DNA of 64,000 nucleotides from Effrenium voratum (lineage: Eukaryota; Sar; Dinophyceae; Suessiales; Symbiodiniaceae). Under the pieces are notes generated by a model. That model worked only from the letters and a program-made list of their open reading frames with translations. It was not told the origin of the DNA and did no database searches. Positions 9,881 to 18,676 of the stretch are shown here, piece by piece. The translations under genes and the position numbers were made by a program. Location: NCBI GenBank assembly GCA_963377175.1, contig CAUJNA010003297.1:1-64000 (forward strand), read 5' to 3'. Numbering within the stretch: position 1 is the stretch's first letter; every line of letters starts with the position of its first letter.

Positions 9881-10317
9881 TCCCAAATGGATTCTATTCT
9901 ACCTGAGAGGCTCCTAGGAAATGACCTCGTCCTGCGAAGGATTCGAAGTCTAAAACGCTGCGCGCAGGCGTGTGGCTGCAAAATAATGACCCCTAGATAT
10001 GCGCCGCAATTTGGCTCCAGGTTGCATTTCAAGCGATGTCAAGCTTTGCCAAAGGAAACCCCTTTTCCCTTTTTTTCGGGGACCCCTTTTTTTGGGACCC
10101 CTTGTTTTCTTTTTTTTTTGTTTTTTCTTAGCCCTGCAAAGGTTGGCTCGCTTGAAATGCAACCTGGAGCCAAATTGCAAGCATATCTAGGGGTCTCTAT
10201 TTTGCAGCCACACGCCTGCACGCAGCGTTTTAGACTTCGAATCCTTCGCAGGACGAGGTCATTTCCTGGACGGACGAGTGCTAGGAGCCTCTCAGGTAGA
10301 ATAGAATCCATTTGGGA
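9881..10317. mobile_element. foldback (MITE-like) element, copy 1
   Basis: The left arm (9881-10036) and right arm (10145-10317) are near-perfect reverse complements, both ending tcccaaatggattctattctacc when read inward. The left arm lacks a 15-bp piece present in the right. The centre is very pyrimidine-rich on the plus strand. A conserved ccctctaaagagagag motif lies just outside at 10322. Related copies are at 28.4 and 32.8 kb. No ORF of its own, so it must be moved by another element. Confidence 0.85.
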
Positions 10318-10737
10318 AACGCCCTCTAAAGAGAGAGTGCTAGTAAGAGCTTCATTGATGGTGAGGGCTGCACATTGCGCCAGAGAAAGAACGGAATCGC
10401 TCTCTCTGTATTTGTGAACTTAAAACCGCTCACAGCGCATCCTCATTTCTTCAAGCCCATGGAATCAGGTCGAGCAAAGTGGGGTCCGCAATGCGCTGAA
10501 GGCGAATGGTATCGGTCTCCTTACCCTCGTTGATGACTGCTACATTTGGTCCTAGGGGTCATAACTACAGCCATCTTGTGCGAGTGTTGGATGCAGCTGG
10601 GCCTGGACTCTTTGGCATGTGCCTCAATGGCGGCGGCATGTATGCACTGTGGCCGGTTTTGATGCGCGGTCGGCTGACTACCTTCAGCACACTGGCGTGC
10701 CAGGACCCTGACGCACTCATGCGGGCCACCGCAGAGC

Positions 10738-11045
10738 GCCCTGGATACGCTGTTCATCAGAGGCCGGCGCATGCAGATCAGCACCTGGGTGAGCTGAGGC
10801 TCAGCGCCGCCGTGCGGGTGAACATCCAATTCCTCTGCTGCTGGAGGCTGCAACCAGCACGAGCTGGACGCCGTGGTGGAGGAGCTCAGCGCCCTGCTGC
10901 CGAAGGAGCAGCTGTACCAACTATACGAGCAGGCGACGCGGGAACCCTACAGTTTCCTGTTCGTCTACTATCTGAAGCCGAAGAACGAAATGTTCCACAT
11001 ACGCTTCGAAGAGCGCTTCGCGCTTGAAAAAGACGCCGATGGGAG
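10738..11045 (+). pseudogene. A32-type packaging ATPase, C-terminal fragment (Polinton-like)
   Basis: Pieces in more than one frame read LFIRGRRMQISTWV, AAVRVNIQFLCCWRL, then ELSALLPKEQLYQLYEQ, EPYSFLFVYYLKPKNEMFHI and RFEERF. This is the order and wording of the C-terminal half of the A32/FtsK-like DNA-packaging ATPase of Polinton-like viruses and nucleocytoplasmic large DNA viruses. Walker A is missing and the frames are broken, so it is a dead remnant. A second, partly overlapping copy lies at 13762-14099. Confidence 0.7.
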
Positions 11046-11169
11046 CGGCGCTCAGCTTCCTGGGCCAGAAGCTGTTCGCCAGCTCCACGCTGATCAACGC
11101 GAAGTGTGAGAACATCTCCTGCTGCACCTCCGTCGTCGTCCGCCGGACGGGCGGGTTCCTAAAGAAAAG

Positions 11170-11640
11170 GATGACGACTATCTACGTGGACAGCCGCAAG
11201 AGAGTGGCCGGCTCGGACAGCGACTTTGAGGTCGACCTGGGAGAGTCGCTGCGCCTGCAGAGCGACGCCCGGCTCGCCGTCTACAAGATCCGCCTGGCCG
11301 ACAGTTTTTTGTCCACGGACCGACCTCTACTGGGTTGACGCGCTGAACTGGGCGCAGCTTCCGGACGGGCCCCCGGCTGGCCGCCTGGATCAGCTCCAAC
11401 TTTGCCACCGCCACCTATAGCGAGACCACGAACAGCCTGAGCGTTGCCTACAACGGCAACCGGCCCATTCTGAACGACCTGGAGCTGCGCCAGCAATTTC
11501 CTGACGCGCCGCCCGCCTCTCCCACCAAGCCCTTCAGCGTGGACCACATGCTGGGCCCAAGCTTCGTCTCCGGTGGGCAGCAGGTCTTTGAGTTTGTCCG
11601 GATGACAGCGCACCAACGACGTCTACCTGCGCTGCGCCCA
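11170..11640 (+). pseudogene. penton (minor capsid)-like protein fragment of a Polinton-like element
   Basis: Starts MTTIYVDSRKRVAGSDSDFEV and continues with DARLAVYKIRLADSF; after a frame change come WISSNFATATYSETTNSLSV and NRPILNDLEL. An N-terminus that promises ordered strand residues (xxIYVDSxxR...F.v.L) followed by a W..F.a.y....n.l block resembles penton/minor capsid proteins of Polinton-like viruses. At least two frame changes occur. Its position directly after the packaging-ATPase remnant supports a viral origin. The penton assignment rests on remembered family patterns, so moderate. Confidence 0.5.
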
Positions 11641-12146
11641 GCTGGCCAACGCCAAGAGGCGGAGGCGCACGCTGCGCCGGAGGCATCACACGCTGCGCCG
11701 GACGCTGCACCGCCGGAGCCGAAACGACGGGGCAGGCCCCCTCCGAGCAAGAACAAACCGAAGCAGTGCGGCTGGCCCGGGCGCACGTACTCGGCCGCGT
11801 TCTGGGGCAGCTGAGAGCGGAAGGCCTGCGCGGCTGCAAGCCCCGCTGCTCCTGCGCCTATGAGGTCCGCTGCCACCTGAGCGCCGTCGGCCGTGCTGCG
11901 CAGACGTTCCGTGATGGAGGGCGGGCCCTGGCCGTTGCTTGCCAGTGCGCCGGCCTCGGGGTCTCCTGCCAGGTCGTCCTCAACGAAGCGGGTTCCGCCG
12001 CAGGCTTGGTACCTCCGCGCAAGCCGCACGTCCTCGTCCGTGGCCTCGGCGGGGGTGCGGAAGCCTTCCTCGGGAATTGCTTGCAGAGGCGTGTGCTGCA
12101 GGGGCCGGGGGTTGGGGTCCTCGCTGGACTGTACAAAGTCGTCCAA
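11448..12146 (-). CDS. unidentified ORF, Polinton-like region
   Basis: A 232-residue minus-strand frame. The first 120 residues look coherent (MDDFVQSSEDPNPRPL, then an Ala/Gly-rich AADLIGAGAAGLAAAQAF segment that could be membrane-associated). The rest overlaps the penton-like remnant antisense and is probably not part of the protein. Family not recognised. It is convergent with the penton fragment, as small structural genes of such elements often are. Confidence 0.35.
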   Translation of the reverse strand: MDDFVQSSEDPNPRPLQHTPLQAIPEEGFRTPAEATDEDVRLARRYQACGGTRFVEDDLAGDPEAGALASNGQGPPSITERLRSTADGAQVAADLIGAGAAGLAAAQAFRSQLPQNAAEYVRPGQPHCFGLFLLGGGLPRRFGSGGAASGAACDASGAACASASWRWPAGRSAGRRRWCAVIRTNSKTCCPPETKLGPSMWSTLKGLVGEAGGASGNCWRSSRSFRMGRLPL

Positions 12147-12232
12147 GTAGAAGTGGCTCGTTACGAACGATGTTGCCTTGCGGTCCGGTTGGTCCAGGGC
12201 AGCGGCTCATTCCGCTCTAGGTAGCCCACTGC

Positions 12233-12562
12233 TCAAAGCGCGGGCGCTGATTGAAGCCGTGCGCCCGAAGCGTCTTCATTTACTGTTGCGCAATAACTTC
12301 GTCCGCCGCCCGTTCCACGCCCCGGCGCTCGGCCCGCGCGTAGCGCAGCTGGGGGACCTGGCGGTGCACGGCCTCCGTCAGCCGGCTCACGTCGTCCAAG
12401 TGCCGCTGCCCCTCCTGCGCCTGCCTGCGTTCCCCAAGCCAGTTGTTGAAGGCCCGGGCCTCCTCCAGCTCTCGGTAGCGCTTCAGCAGCAGCGGCTGCA
12501 GGTTGTAACTCGGATACGTCTTGCGGAATCTGCGGCTCGTTGCGGGGTTCTATGGACATCAT
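12233..12562 (-). pseudogene. unidentified short ORF, frameshifted
   Basis: The frame starts MMSIEPRNEPQIPQD. Shortly afterwards a neighbouring frame gives a more protein-like helical sequence (YRELEEARAFNNWLGERRQ, then LRYARAERRGVERAAD) to a stop near 12290. The pattern suggests one small helical protein with a one-base shift. Family unknown; lies in the viral-debris block. Confidence 0.35.
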
Positions 12563-12592
12563 GCTTTTACACTAGCACGCTTGCGCCTGTTG

Positions 12593-12808
12593 TCAACCGG
12601 CCGTAGGCGGACTGCCCCTGCGCAGGGCGCGCTGCTGCTCTCTCGTAAGCTGAGGCGCCTCGGCCGGTGCCTCTGCCGGTGCCTCCGCCGGTGCCTCCTG
12701 CGGCGCCTCAACCGGCTTTGGCTTGCGCTTCGGGGCAGCCGGCTCAGTAGGCACGTCGCCGCCTCCGATCATAGGCCGGCCCAGTGACGTGGAGCGCCTC
12801 CTGGACAA
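12593..12808 (-). CDS. small Pro/Ala/Glu-repeat ORF
   Basis: A short frame with a basic KRKPKP stretch, four EAPxEAP-type repeats and QLTREQQRALRRG at its end. Low complexity; function unknown. It sits upstream of and in the same direction as the preceding minus-strand small ORFs. Confidence 0.3.
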   Translation of the reverse strand: MSRRRSTSLGRPMIGGGDVPTEPAAPKRKPKPVEAPQEAPAEAPAEAPAEAPQLTREQQRALRRGSPPTAG

Positions 12809-13341
12809 GGCGGGGCAGCGCGCGCAGGAGGTGCGTGGCTGCGGAGGAGGGCGAGGTTGCCGTTGCCGCTGAGGGCGTGGGCGGAGCCTTCGGGTACCTG
12901 GCGGGCCTGGCCAAGGGGGCCGCTGCCCTGGCGCCCACCGCGGGCAAGGTTGCTGGAACGCTGGGTGCCGCGGACGGCGGGGCTGGCCGTGGGCGGCGCA
13001 GCCTACGGACTGGCCCGTGGCACGGGCTGGGTGCTGGAGAATTCCGGCCTCAGCAGGGCAGCGAGGGCGCGGCCGTGCAGGACGTCCGGTCCGCCAACAA
13101 CATGAACGACGCCACTCAGCCCCAGCACTTCACGCTGTGCGCCGGCAGCAGCACGTCCGGCAGCCCCGCAAGCAGCTCCTCGCAGTCTGGCTTCCGTGTT
13201 CAGGCGCAGTCCAACAACACGCCGCGCCCCTTCTCCTGGGTCCTGAACCCCGTGGCCCTGCCCCAGTCTCAGCCGAGCTCGCGGGTGAGCTCCAGTTCCG
13301 GGCAGTCACGCCGGAGCCTGCCTCCGCCCAGCTTTGATTAG
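12784..13341 (+). CDS. unidentified ORF with Gly/Ala-rich segment
   Basis: A 185-residue frame containing GVGGAFGYLAGLAKGAAAL, a plausible membrane-interacting helix, followed by a Ser/Gln-rich C-terminal half ending RSLPPPSFD. The start is unclear because the first residues look like a different frame. It lies between two packaging-ATPase remnants and may be a viral structural protein; not recognised. Confidence 0.3.
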   Translation: MTWSASWTRRGSARRRCVAAEEGEVAVAAEGVGGAFGYLAGLAKGAAALAPTAGKVAGTLGAADGGAGRGRRSLRTGPWHGLGAGEFRPQQGSEGAAVQDVRSANNMNDATQPQHFTLCAGSSTSGSPASSSSQSGFRVQAQSNNTPRPFSWVLNPVALPQSQPSSRVSSSSGQSRRSLPPPSFD

Positions 13342-13429
13342 CTGGCGCGAGACAAGGAGGCTGCTTAAAAAAAATAGAAAACCGTCCTCGGGGAGAGTTT
13401 TTTTGCACGGTTTTGGGCTACAAAAAAGC

Positions 13430-13583
13430 TATTACTCTAGGGTGTACATGTATGTACACAAAATGCTATTACTCCAGGGCCTACGCAAATGTAGGCCCTG
13501 GAGTAATAGCCTTTTTGCACGGTTTTGGGCTACAAAACTCTATTACTCCAGTGCCTACATTGATGTAGGCATTAGAGTAATAG
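13430..13583. repeat. three successive hairpins, one with a perfect 20-bp stem
   Basis: Stem 13465-13484 pairs perfectly with 13491-13510 around a 6-nt loop (gcaaat). A second hairpin, 13540-13558 with 13565-13583, has the same ctattactcca start, two GU-type differences and a 6-nt loop. A third, shorter one (gtgtacat...atgtacac) precedes at about 13442. The phrase tttttgcacggttttgggctacaaaa precedes each unit. The set directly follows the viral ORF ending at 13341. Confidence 0.85.
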
Positions 13584-13761
13584 TTTCCCTCAAAATGCGT
13601 GTATATAAACAAGCATGGAGGTAGTCACCGCCGGAGCCCAGGATGAGCTGAGACTACAGGCTGAAAACAACCCCAGCTCGCTGAGCTCGTTCTCCCCCAC
13701 ACTCTCGGGTCTGCCGTATTGCGCTGACCAGCAGCACGTCCTTCATCGACATCGATGATGG

Positions 13762-14099
13762 CCCGTCAAGAAGTACATTGAGCAGGACCTGGGGGTGAAC
13801 ACGGAGCGTGAGCAGGCTTAGTCGGACGAGTGGGATGAGTCCGCCTTGCGGCGCATCATCCAGCAGCAGCGCAAGATCACGGAAGCGTCCAAGAAGTTGG
13901 AAATGAAGAAACTGTACCAGGTGCTTGTAGTCATCGACAACAAGCCGCGCGGCGCCCTTGACACGCTCTTCATCCGAGGCCGTCACATGCAGATCAGCAC
14001 CTGGGTGAGCTCCCAGAAGCTGAGGCCCACCAGCGCCGCCGTGCGGGTCAACATGCAATTCCTCTGCTGCTGGAGGCTGCGCAACCAGCATGAGCTGGA
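13762..14099 (+). pseudogene. A32-type packaging ATPase, second copy, cut by a retroelement
   Basis: One frame reads VKKYIEQDLGV, an in-frame TAG at 13819-13821, then SDEWDESALRRIIQQQ, KKLYQVLVVIDN (Walker B-like) and LFIRGRHMQISTWVSSQKL, followed by VRVNMQFLCCWRL. This is the middle of the A32-like ATPase. The first copy at 10738 overlaps it only from the LFIRGR block onward. Similarity stops at HELE (about 14099), exactly where sequence homologous to the YR region of the DIRS-like element begins. Confidence 0.7.
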
Positions 14100-14749
14100 A
14101 CCAAGCTGCCCTAACCGCCACGCTCTCAGCCCTGCTTGACTGGACGGCCTCGAGATCCTCGTCGCCTTTGCCAGAAGCTGCCCTTCCCACTGATGGGTCT
14201 TCGACCTTGCCGCCTGAAGGGGCATCCACGCAAGAACTTCCAGAGCCCTGCACAGAAGAGCCGCCCTTAGTGAATCTCTTCGACCCTAACAGGGCAGAAT
14301 TTTTTTTGTATCAGCCCTTCAGCAATAGTGAGAAGCCTTGGGCCGACCAGCTTGCGCCCGAGCTGCCTCCGGACGCCCCGCCGGTAGACACAGCGCCCGC
14401 ACCAGAGATTCTGCAAGACGCCTTGCCGGCAAACCCGGGGACCGCCTCAAGCAAGGTACCCAAGCCGAGTCCTTCGCCTTCAGACCCGCAGTGGCCAACC
14501 GCACCGGACTTGCCGTGCGATGCCCTGCCGGCAAAGCAGGAAGCTGCCCCCAAGAACAGCGCCAAAATCCAGAGCCCGTTGCAATCACTCATACAAGCAT
14601 CAAAGCATTGCAGGCGTAAATCAAGGGGTATACCTTGCAGGCTCCCGACCTGCGACGGAGCAGGAATGCACTTGTCCGCAGACTGGTCATCCGAAGCCGG
14701 AACATCCACTGCAAGCAGTGGCCAGGCGCTGGCTCCGTTGGATGCATGA
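14090..14749 (+). pseudogene. chimeric ORF: recombinase N-terminus fused to polyprotein segment
   Basis: The first 160 residues match the Pro-rich start of the copy 2 recombinase ORF, including AALPTD, LPPEGAST and PCTEEPPL. From about residue 163 (LQSLIQASKHCRRKS) it matches nucleotide sequence of the copy 2 polyprotein near 47460, partly in another frame. An open chimeric frame made by deletion, not a designed protein. Confidence 0.6.
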
Positions 14750-15893
14750 GCGAAAATTGGTGCCGCGAATCGTGGCGCACGTCAAGAATGGCTCGCCAGA
14801 CTGCCCTCTCGCGCCGTCCGAAAGCCTGGAAGTGGCGAACATGGCTTACACAGCTCTGCAATTGCCTTGCCCTGCAGATATGGGCCCCAAGGCAGGACAG
14901 CCATACAGACTCCATTTACTGCAGGCCTTAGCCAACTCTTGTGACCCAGACATGGGCCGTTTTTGCAACACGGGGTAGTGACGGGAGCTGTCTCAGCCTT
15001 GCCACCCAGCCTGGGCACTGCCGTGCCACCAGATCTAGAGATTTGTGAAGGCACTGGAAGATGGCCGAGGACGAACCAGAGACAGTGCAAAGCCTGTTAC
15101 GCAATGAAATTGCCAACAACTGGATTGTAGAAACCGGCCTTAGCATTGCCGAGGCTTGTGAAAAATGGCCTTAGGTATCGCCGTAGGCAAATTAAATGTG
15201 GTCTGTGGAGCCTTGCCTTGTCCTGGACAGCACCGTGTGCCACGTCAACACAAGATGCCATTTACCAGAGCGCCAGAAGACACTCCATGCCTTCGTGGGT
15301 GCAAGCATTGACTTCCAAGGCGCAGGTCCGCCCTGAAGAGCATGGTCCTCTGCTTCAGGATGCCACTTTCTGGTGGCAGCGCGCTGGCGCATTTCTACTC
15401 CGCCAAGTGCATGGGCTGTTGGCTTGGAAGCCCCACAAAGCCTTCCTTTTCGTAGACGAGCACTCGTCCGAGACAGCGCTTCAGAAATGTTCGCCTTAGT
15501 GGTGCTGTTCTTCTGCGCAATTGCTGCGCCAATTTCGTGGGTTCCAGGACAGCCTCATCTGGTGTGGCTGGGAGATCAACTTCTCCCACGACACCGTTCA
15601 GCTCGTATCCGCTACTGATGAAGCTGGACGCCTTGATCAAAGCACTGCTGGGAAGCAAACGGGTACTCCGTAAAACACTTGAGCAGTGCAGAGGCTTGCT
15701 CATTTGGGCCACCAGTATTGCGTTGCATCTCAGATCTTGGTTAGCGCCGCCGTACTCTGATCTCAACAGCCCACAGGGCTCGATGCACCCCATACCACCG
15801 CAAATGTGGTCAGCCTTTAGAGCCTCCTTGAACAAGGACCTCAAAGCCAGCCATAGCCTTCCCAGCCTGTGGATCGCAGTGGGTTTCTAAAAT
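14750..15893 (+). pseudogene. RT remnant of copy 3
   Basis: Nucleotide similarity to 47760-49090 is obvious, but short insertions and deletions scatter the reading over three frames. The catalytic FVDD of copy 2 reads FVDE here (about 15449-15460), so the second active-site Asp is lost, and part of the palm before it is deleted. Confidence 0.7.
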
Positions 15894-15894
15894 T

Positions 15895-16615
15895 TTGGAA
15901 ATTTCAGGCCCCACACACTGCCCTCAGGACCCGCGTGTGCCAGGCACAAGCAAACCCACGTGGGTACGTATCATAACCCCTATACTGGCCTTTCCAAGTC
16001 AAGCCAGCAATGCCTTACGTGGCTGGCCTCGTGCTTCCAGCACTTGCCCGTTCAGGCACGGCCACACCAGCTGCAAGCACTGGCAGCCGCGGATGCCTGT
16101 GCCGAAGACGACTTGGTAGGTATAGGGGGCTGGGCAATCACTTCATCACAAGTGGTTTGGTTTGCCGAAACCTGGAACATGCAGGACATACGAGCAGTAT
16201 GGCCTTGCCTTGTCAAGCCTGGACAGCGGTGCATTGCATGTTTCGAAACTCTGGCGCAGTTGGCACTGTTGCAAGCCACCCACAGCCATATTGGTGGTGG
16301 GCGCTACTCGTTCAGCATGCCTTCAGGCACTGATAACTCGGCAACAGAAGCAAGCCTTAACAAGTTGTTCACGACCTCCTGGCCGTTGCAACTCTTCGTG
16401 CAGCTAACTGGGCTCATGCGCACAACGTGTTGCTGCAGCCAACACACATTCCGGGAAGGAACAATGATTGGGCAGACGACCTAAGCAGAGGTCGGTTGGC
16501 CCGATTCAGCCATCGCCCTGAGAGTCGCGCACGCTTCAGCCCTGCAGGCCTTGCGCTATCAGGCAGAGGCATCCAGCTGTGTCCGATTGCGGCAGCTGCC
16601 GCCAGCAGCGTGTAG
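15895..16615 (+). pseudogene. RNase H domain of copy 3
   Basis: Frame 15960-16484 keeps ADACAEDDLVGIGGWA, CFETLAQLALL and GTDNSATEA, the first three acidic sites of the RNase H, then shifts frame before the final DWADDLSRG-like block, which is read in another frame near 16470. Confidence 0.65.
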
Positions 16616-16725
16616 CCAAGCCTTACTGCGTCCCAACATGCATTGCGACCCGACATCGCCCTGGCAACCAGAATATCTGGCTGCATCAGTCAGCAGCTTG
16701 ACAGCAAGCCGCTTTGACCAAAAAG

Positions 16726-16759
16726 CTTAGGGTTTCTTTTCCCTTGTGTTTAGGGCATG
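16726..16759 (+). repeat. element end motif (gcttagggtttcttttcccttg type)
   Basis: The same motif recurs at 18211-18247 and 50311-50347, where it follows catgccttaac. The two parts form an inverted repeat (caacatgcc...ggcatgttg) around a pyrimidine-rich loop. Here only the right half is present. Confidence 0.7.
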
Positions 16760-17741
16760 TGGTGACATTCCGCAAGTGCCTGGCACTAGCAAGCCCACAC
16801 AGGTGCGCATCGCAGACCCCAACAACCCATACACCAGCCTTTCCAAGTCAAGCCAACAGTGCCTTACTTGGCTGGCGTCGTGCTTTCGACACTCGCCCAT
16901 CCAGCCTTTGGCGCGGCCACGCCAGCTGCAAGCTCTGGCTGCCGCCGACGCGTGTGCCGAAGATGATATGGTGGGGATTGGGGGCTGGGCAATCACATCC
17001 TCCCAAGTGGTGTGGATCGCCGAAACCTGGAACATGCAAGACATAAGAGCCGTGTGGCCTTGCCTTGTCAAGCCAGGACAGCGGTACATCGCATGCTTTG
17101 AAACTCTTGCCCAGTTAGCACTGCTGCAAGCAACCCACAGCCACATTGGTGGTGGGCATTACTCGTTTAGCATGCCTTCCAGCACAGATAATTCCGCCAC
17201 GGAAGCAAGCCTTAACAAACTGTTCACGACCTCCTGGCCGTTGCAACTTTTTGTGCAATTAACAGCCTTCTGGGCTCACGCTCACAACGTGCTGCTGCAG
17301 CCGACGCACGTTCCAGGAAGGTGCAATGATTGGGCGGACGACCTCAGCAGAGGTCGGTTGGCCCGGTTCAGCCATCGCCCTGAAAGTCGCATACGCTTCA
17401 GCCCTGCAAGCCTAGCGATGTCAGGCCGAGGCATTCAACTGTGTCCGATGCATGCGCCCTGGCGTCCGGAACATTTGGCAGCAGCCTCCGTCGTCCGACC
17501 TAGCCTGCATCCGACATGGCCTTCTGACCCAATATCCGCCGTTGCCCTGTCAGCCAGAAGAACTGGCGATGTCAGCCAGCCGCTTACTCAAGCCGCTCTG
17601 ACCAGAAAAAAGTGCAGTCACCGCGTGCCAAGCTGTTCACAACCCAGCGTGCATGGTGACGCTAGCATCTGCCCTGCCAGGTACAACCCCACTCTGAAGG
17701 GCCTTCGGCCCAGCGGGTTCGCTTTTACCGGGGTTGCCTGA
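16746..17741 (+). pseudogene. RNase H domain, copy 4 fragment
   Basis: A 331-residue frame beginning in the linker before RNase H (VPGTSKPTQVRIADPN) and carrying all four acidic blocks: ADACAEDDMVGIGGWA, CFETLAQ, STDNSATEA and CNDWADDLSRG. It runs past the copy 2 stop position into the 3' untranslated part. It is preceded by a 34-bp hairpin-half motif (16726-16759) that in copy 2 lies downstream of the coding region. So a 3'-end piece sits directly before a coding fragment, a tandem or rearranged junction. Confidence 0.65.
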
Positions 17742-18676
17742 AACACTGAAGGGGGGGTCAATGTGCCTCCTGCTCCAGGCGCACTAGTGCCCTGGAAGCA
17801 GTGCAACTTTCAGCAATCCCGGTAAAAAGAACTGCGGCCGCTTCGGACGAGCTTTGTTCTTTTGAGGTTTCATGTTTGGGTTCAAGCTAGGAGCAGTGCG
17901 ACATGCCTTAACAGGGCGGTCCCTGAGCAACAGGATGCTCACGACCAAGAGAGTGCAATGTCATGCGACGCTTGCCCCACTCTGAAGGGGGGGTGATGAG
18001 GCCGGCGGCCCAGCTGGCTCGCTTATACCGGGGTTGCTTGAAACACTGAAGGGGGGGTCAACGCACCTCCTGCTCCAGGCGCATCCGTGCCCTGGAAGCA
18101 GTGCTATTTCAGCAATCCCGGTTAAAGGAACTGCGGCCGCTTCGGACTTGCTTTGTTCTTTTGGGTGGTCTGGTTTGGGTTCAAAATAGGAGCAGTGCAA
18201 CATGCCTTAACGCTTAGGTTATTTTTTTCCCTTGTGTTTAGGGCATGTTGTGAATCTACTTCCGCGGTGGCCGTTTTGCTCCAAGCTTTGACCCAAACTT
18301 GTTCTGTTTCATTTGAAACCCACCCACCCACCCTGCACTGCCTTGTACAAGGCTCTGCAAAGGGAAGTTGCAGACGCTCTGCACTTCCGTTCATGGTCTC
18401 CGGACCTCCCGGTCTCCGGACCGCTCACGGTCTCAGGACCACTACGCCTGCCACGCCTTGCGCGCACTGCACGCACTTGCAAGGACACGCGTTGTTTTGC
18501 CTTTAAGTTTCACGGGGGGTCAACGCACCTCCTGCTCCAGGCGCATCCGTGCCCTGGAAGCAGTGCTACTTTCAGCAATCCCGGTTAAAAGAACTGCGGC
18601 CGCTTCGGACTTGCTTTGTTCCTTTGGGTGGTCTGGTTTGGGTTCAAGATAGGAGCAGTGCAACATGCCTTAACCA
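17686..18676 (+). repeat. 3' terminal repeat block of DIRS-like element (three R copies)
   Basis: R units begin ccccactctgaaggg or a shorter start, contain acactgaagggggggtcaa and end catgccttaac. They lie at about 17686-17911, 17972-18213 and 18514-18675. Between the second and third lie the hairpin half (18211-18247) and a spacer with cccacccaccc and repeated ggtctccggacc words. The R-H-spacer-R order is the same as at 50069-50825. Confidence 0.75.

Larger units (their letters stand above)
14098..16700 (+). mobile_element. DIRS-like element copy 3, internally deleted
   Basis: It begins in the Pro-rich N-terminal part of the recombinase ORF (SSSPLPEAALPTD, shared with copy 2 at about 43800). 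Near 14570 it jumps to a segment that in copy 2 lies inside the polyprotein (nt 47460 onward). The rest of the recombinase, all of Gag and the methyltransferase domain are missing. RT remnants follow in several frames to about 15890, then RNase H to about 16615. Many indels and stops make it non-functional. Confidence 0.75.
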
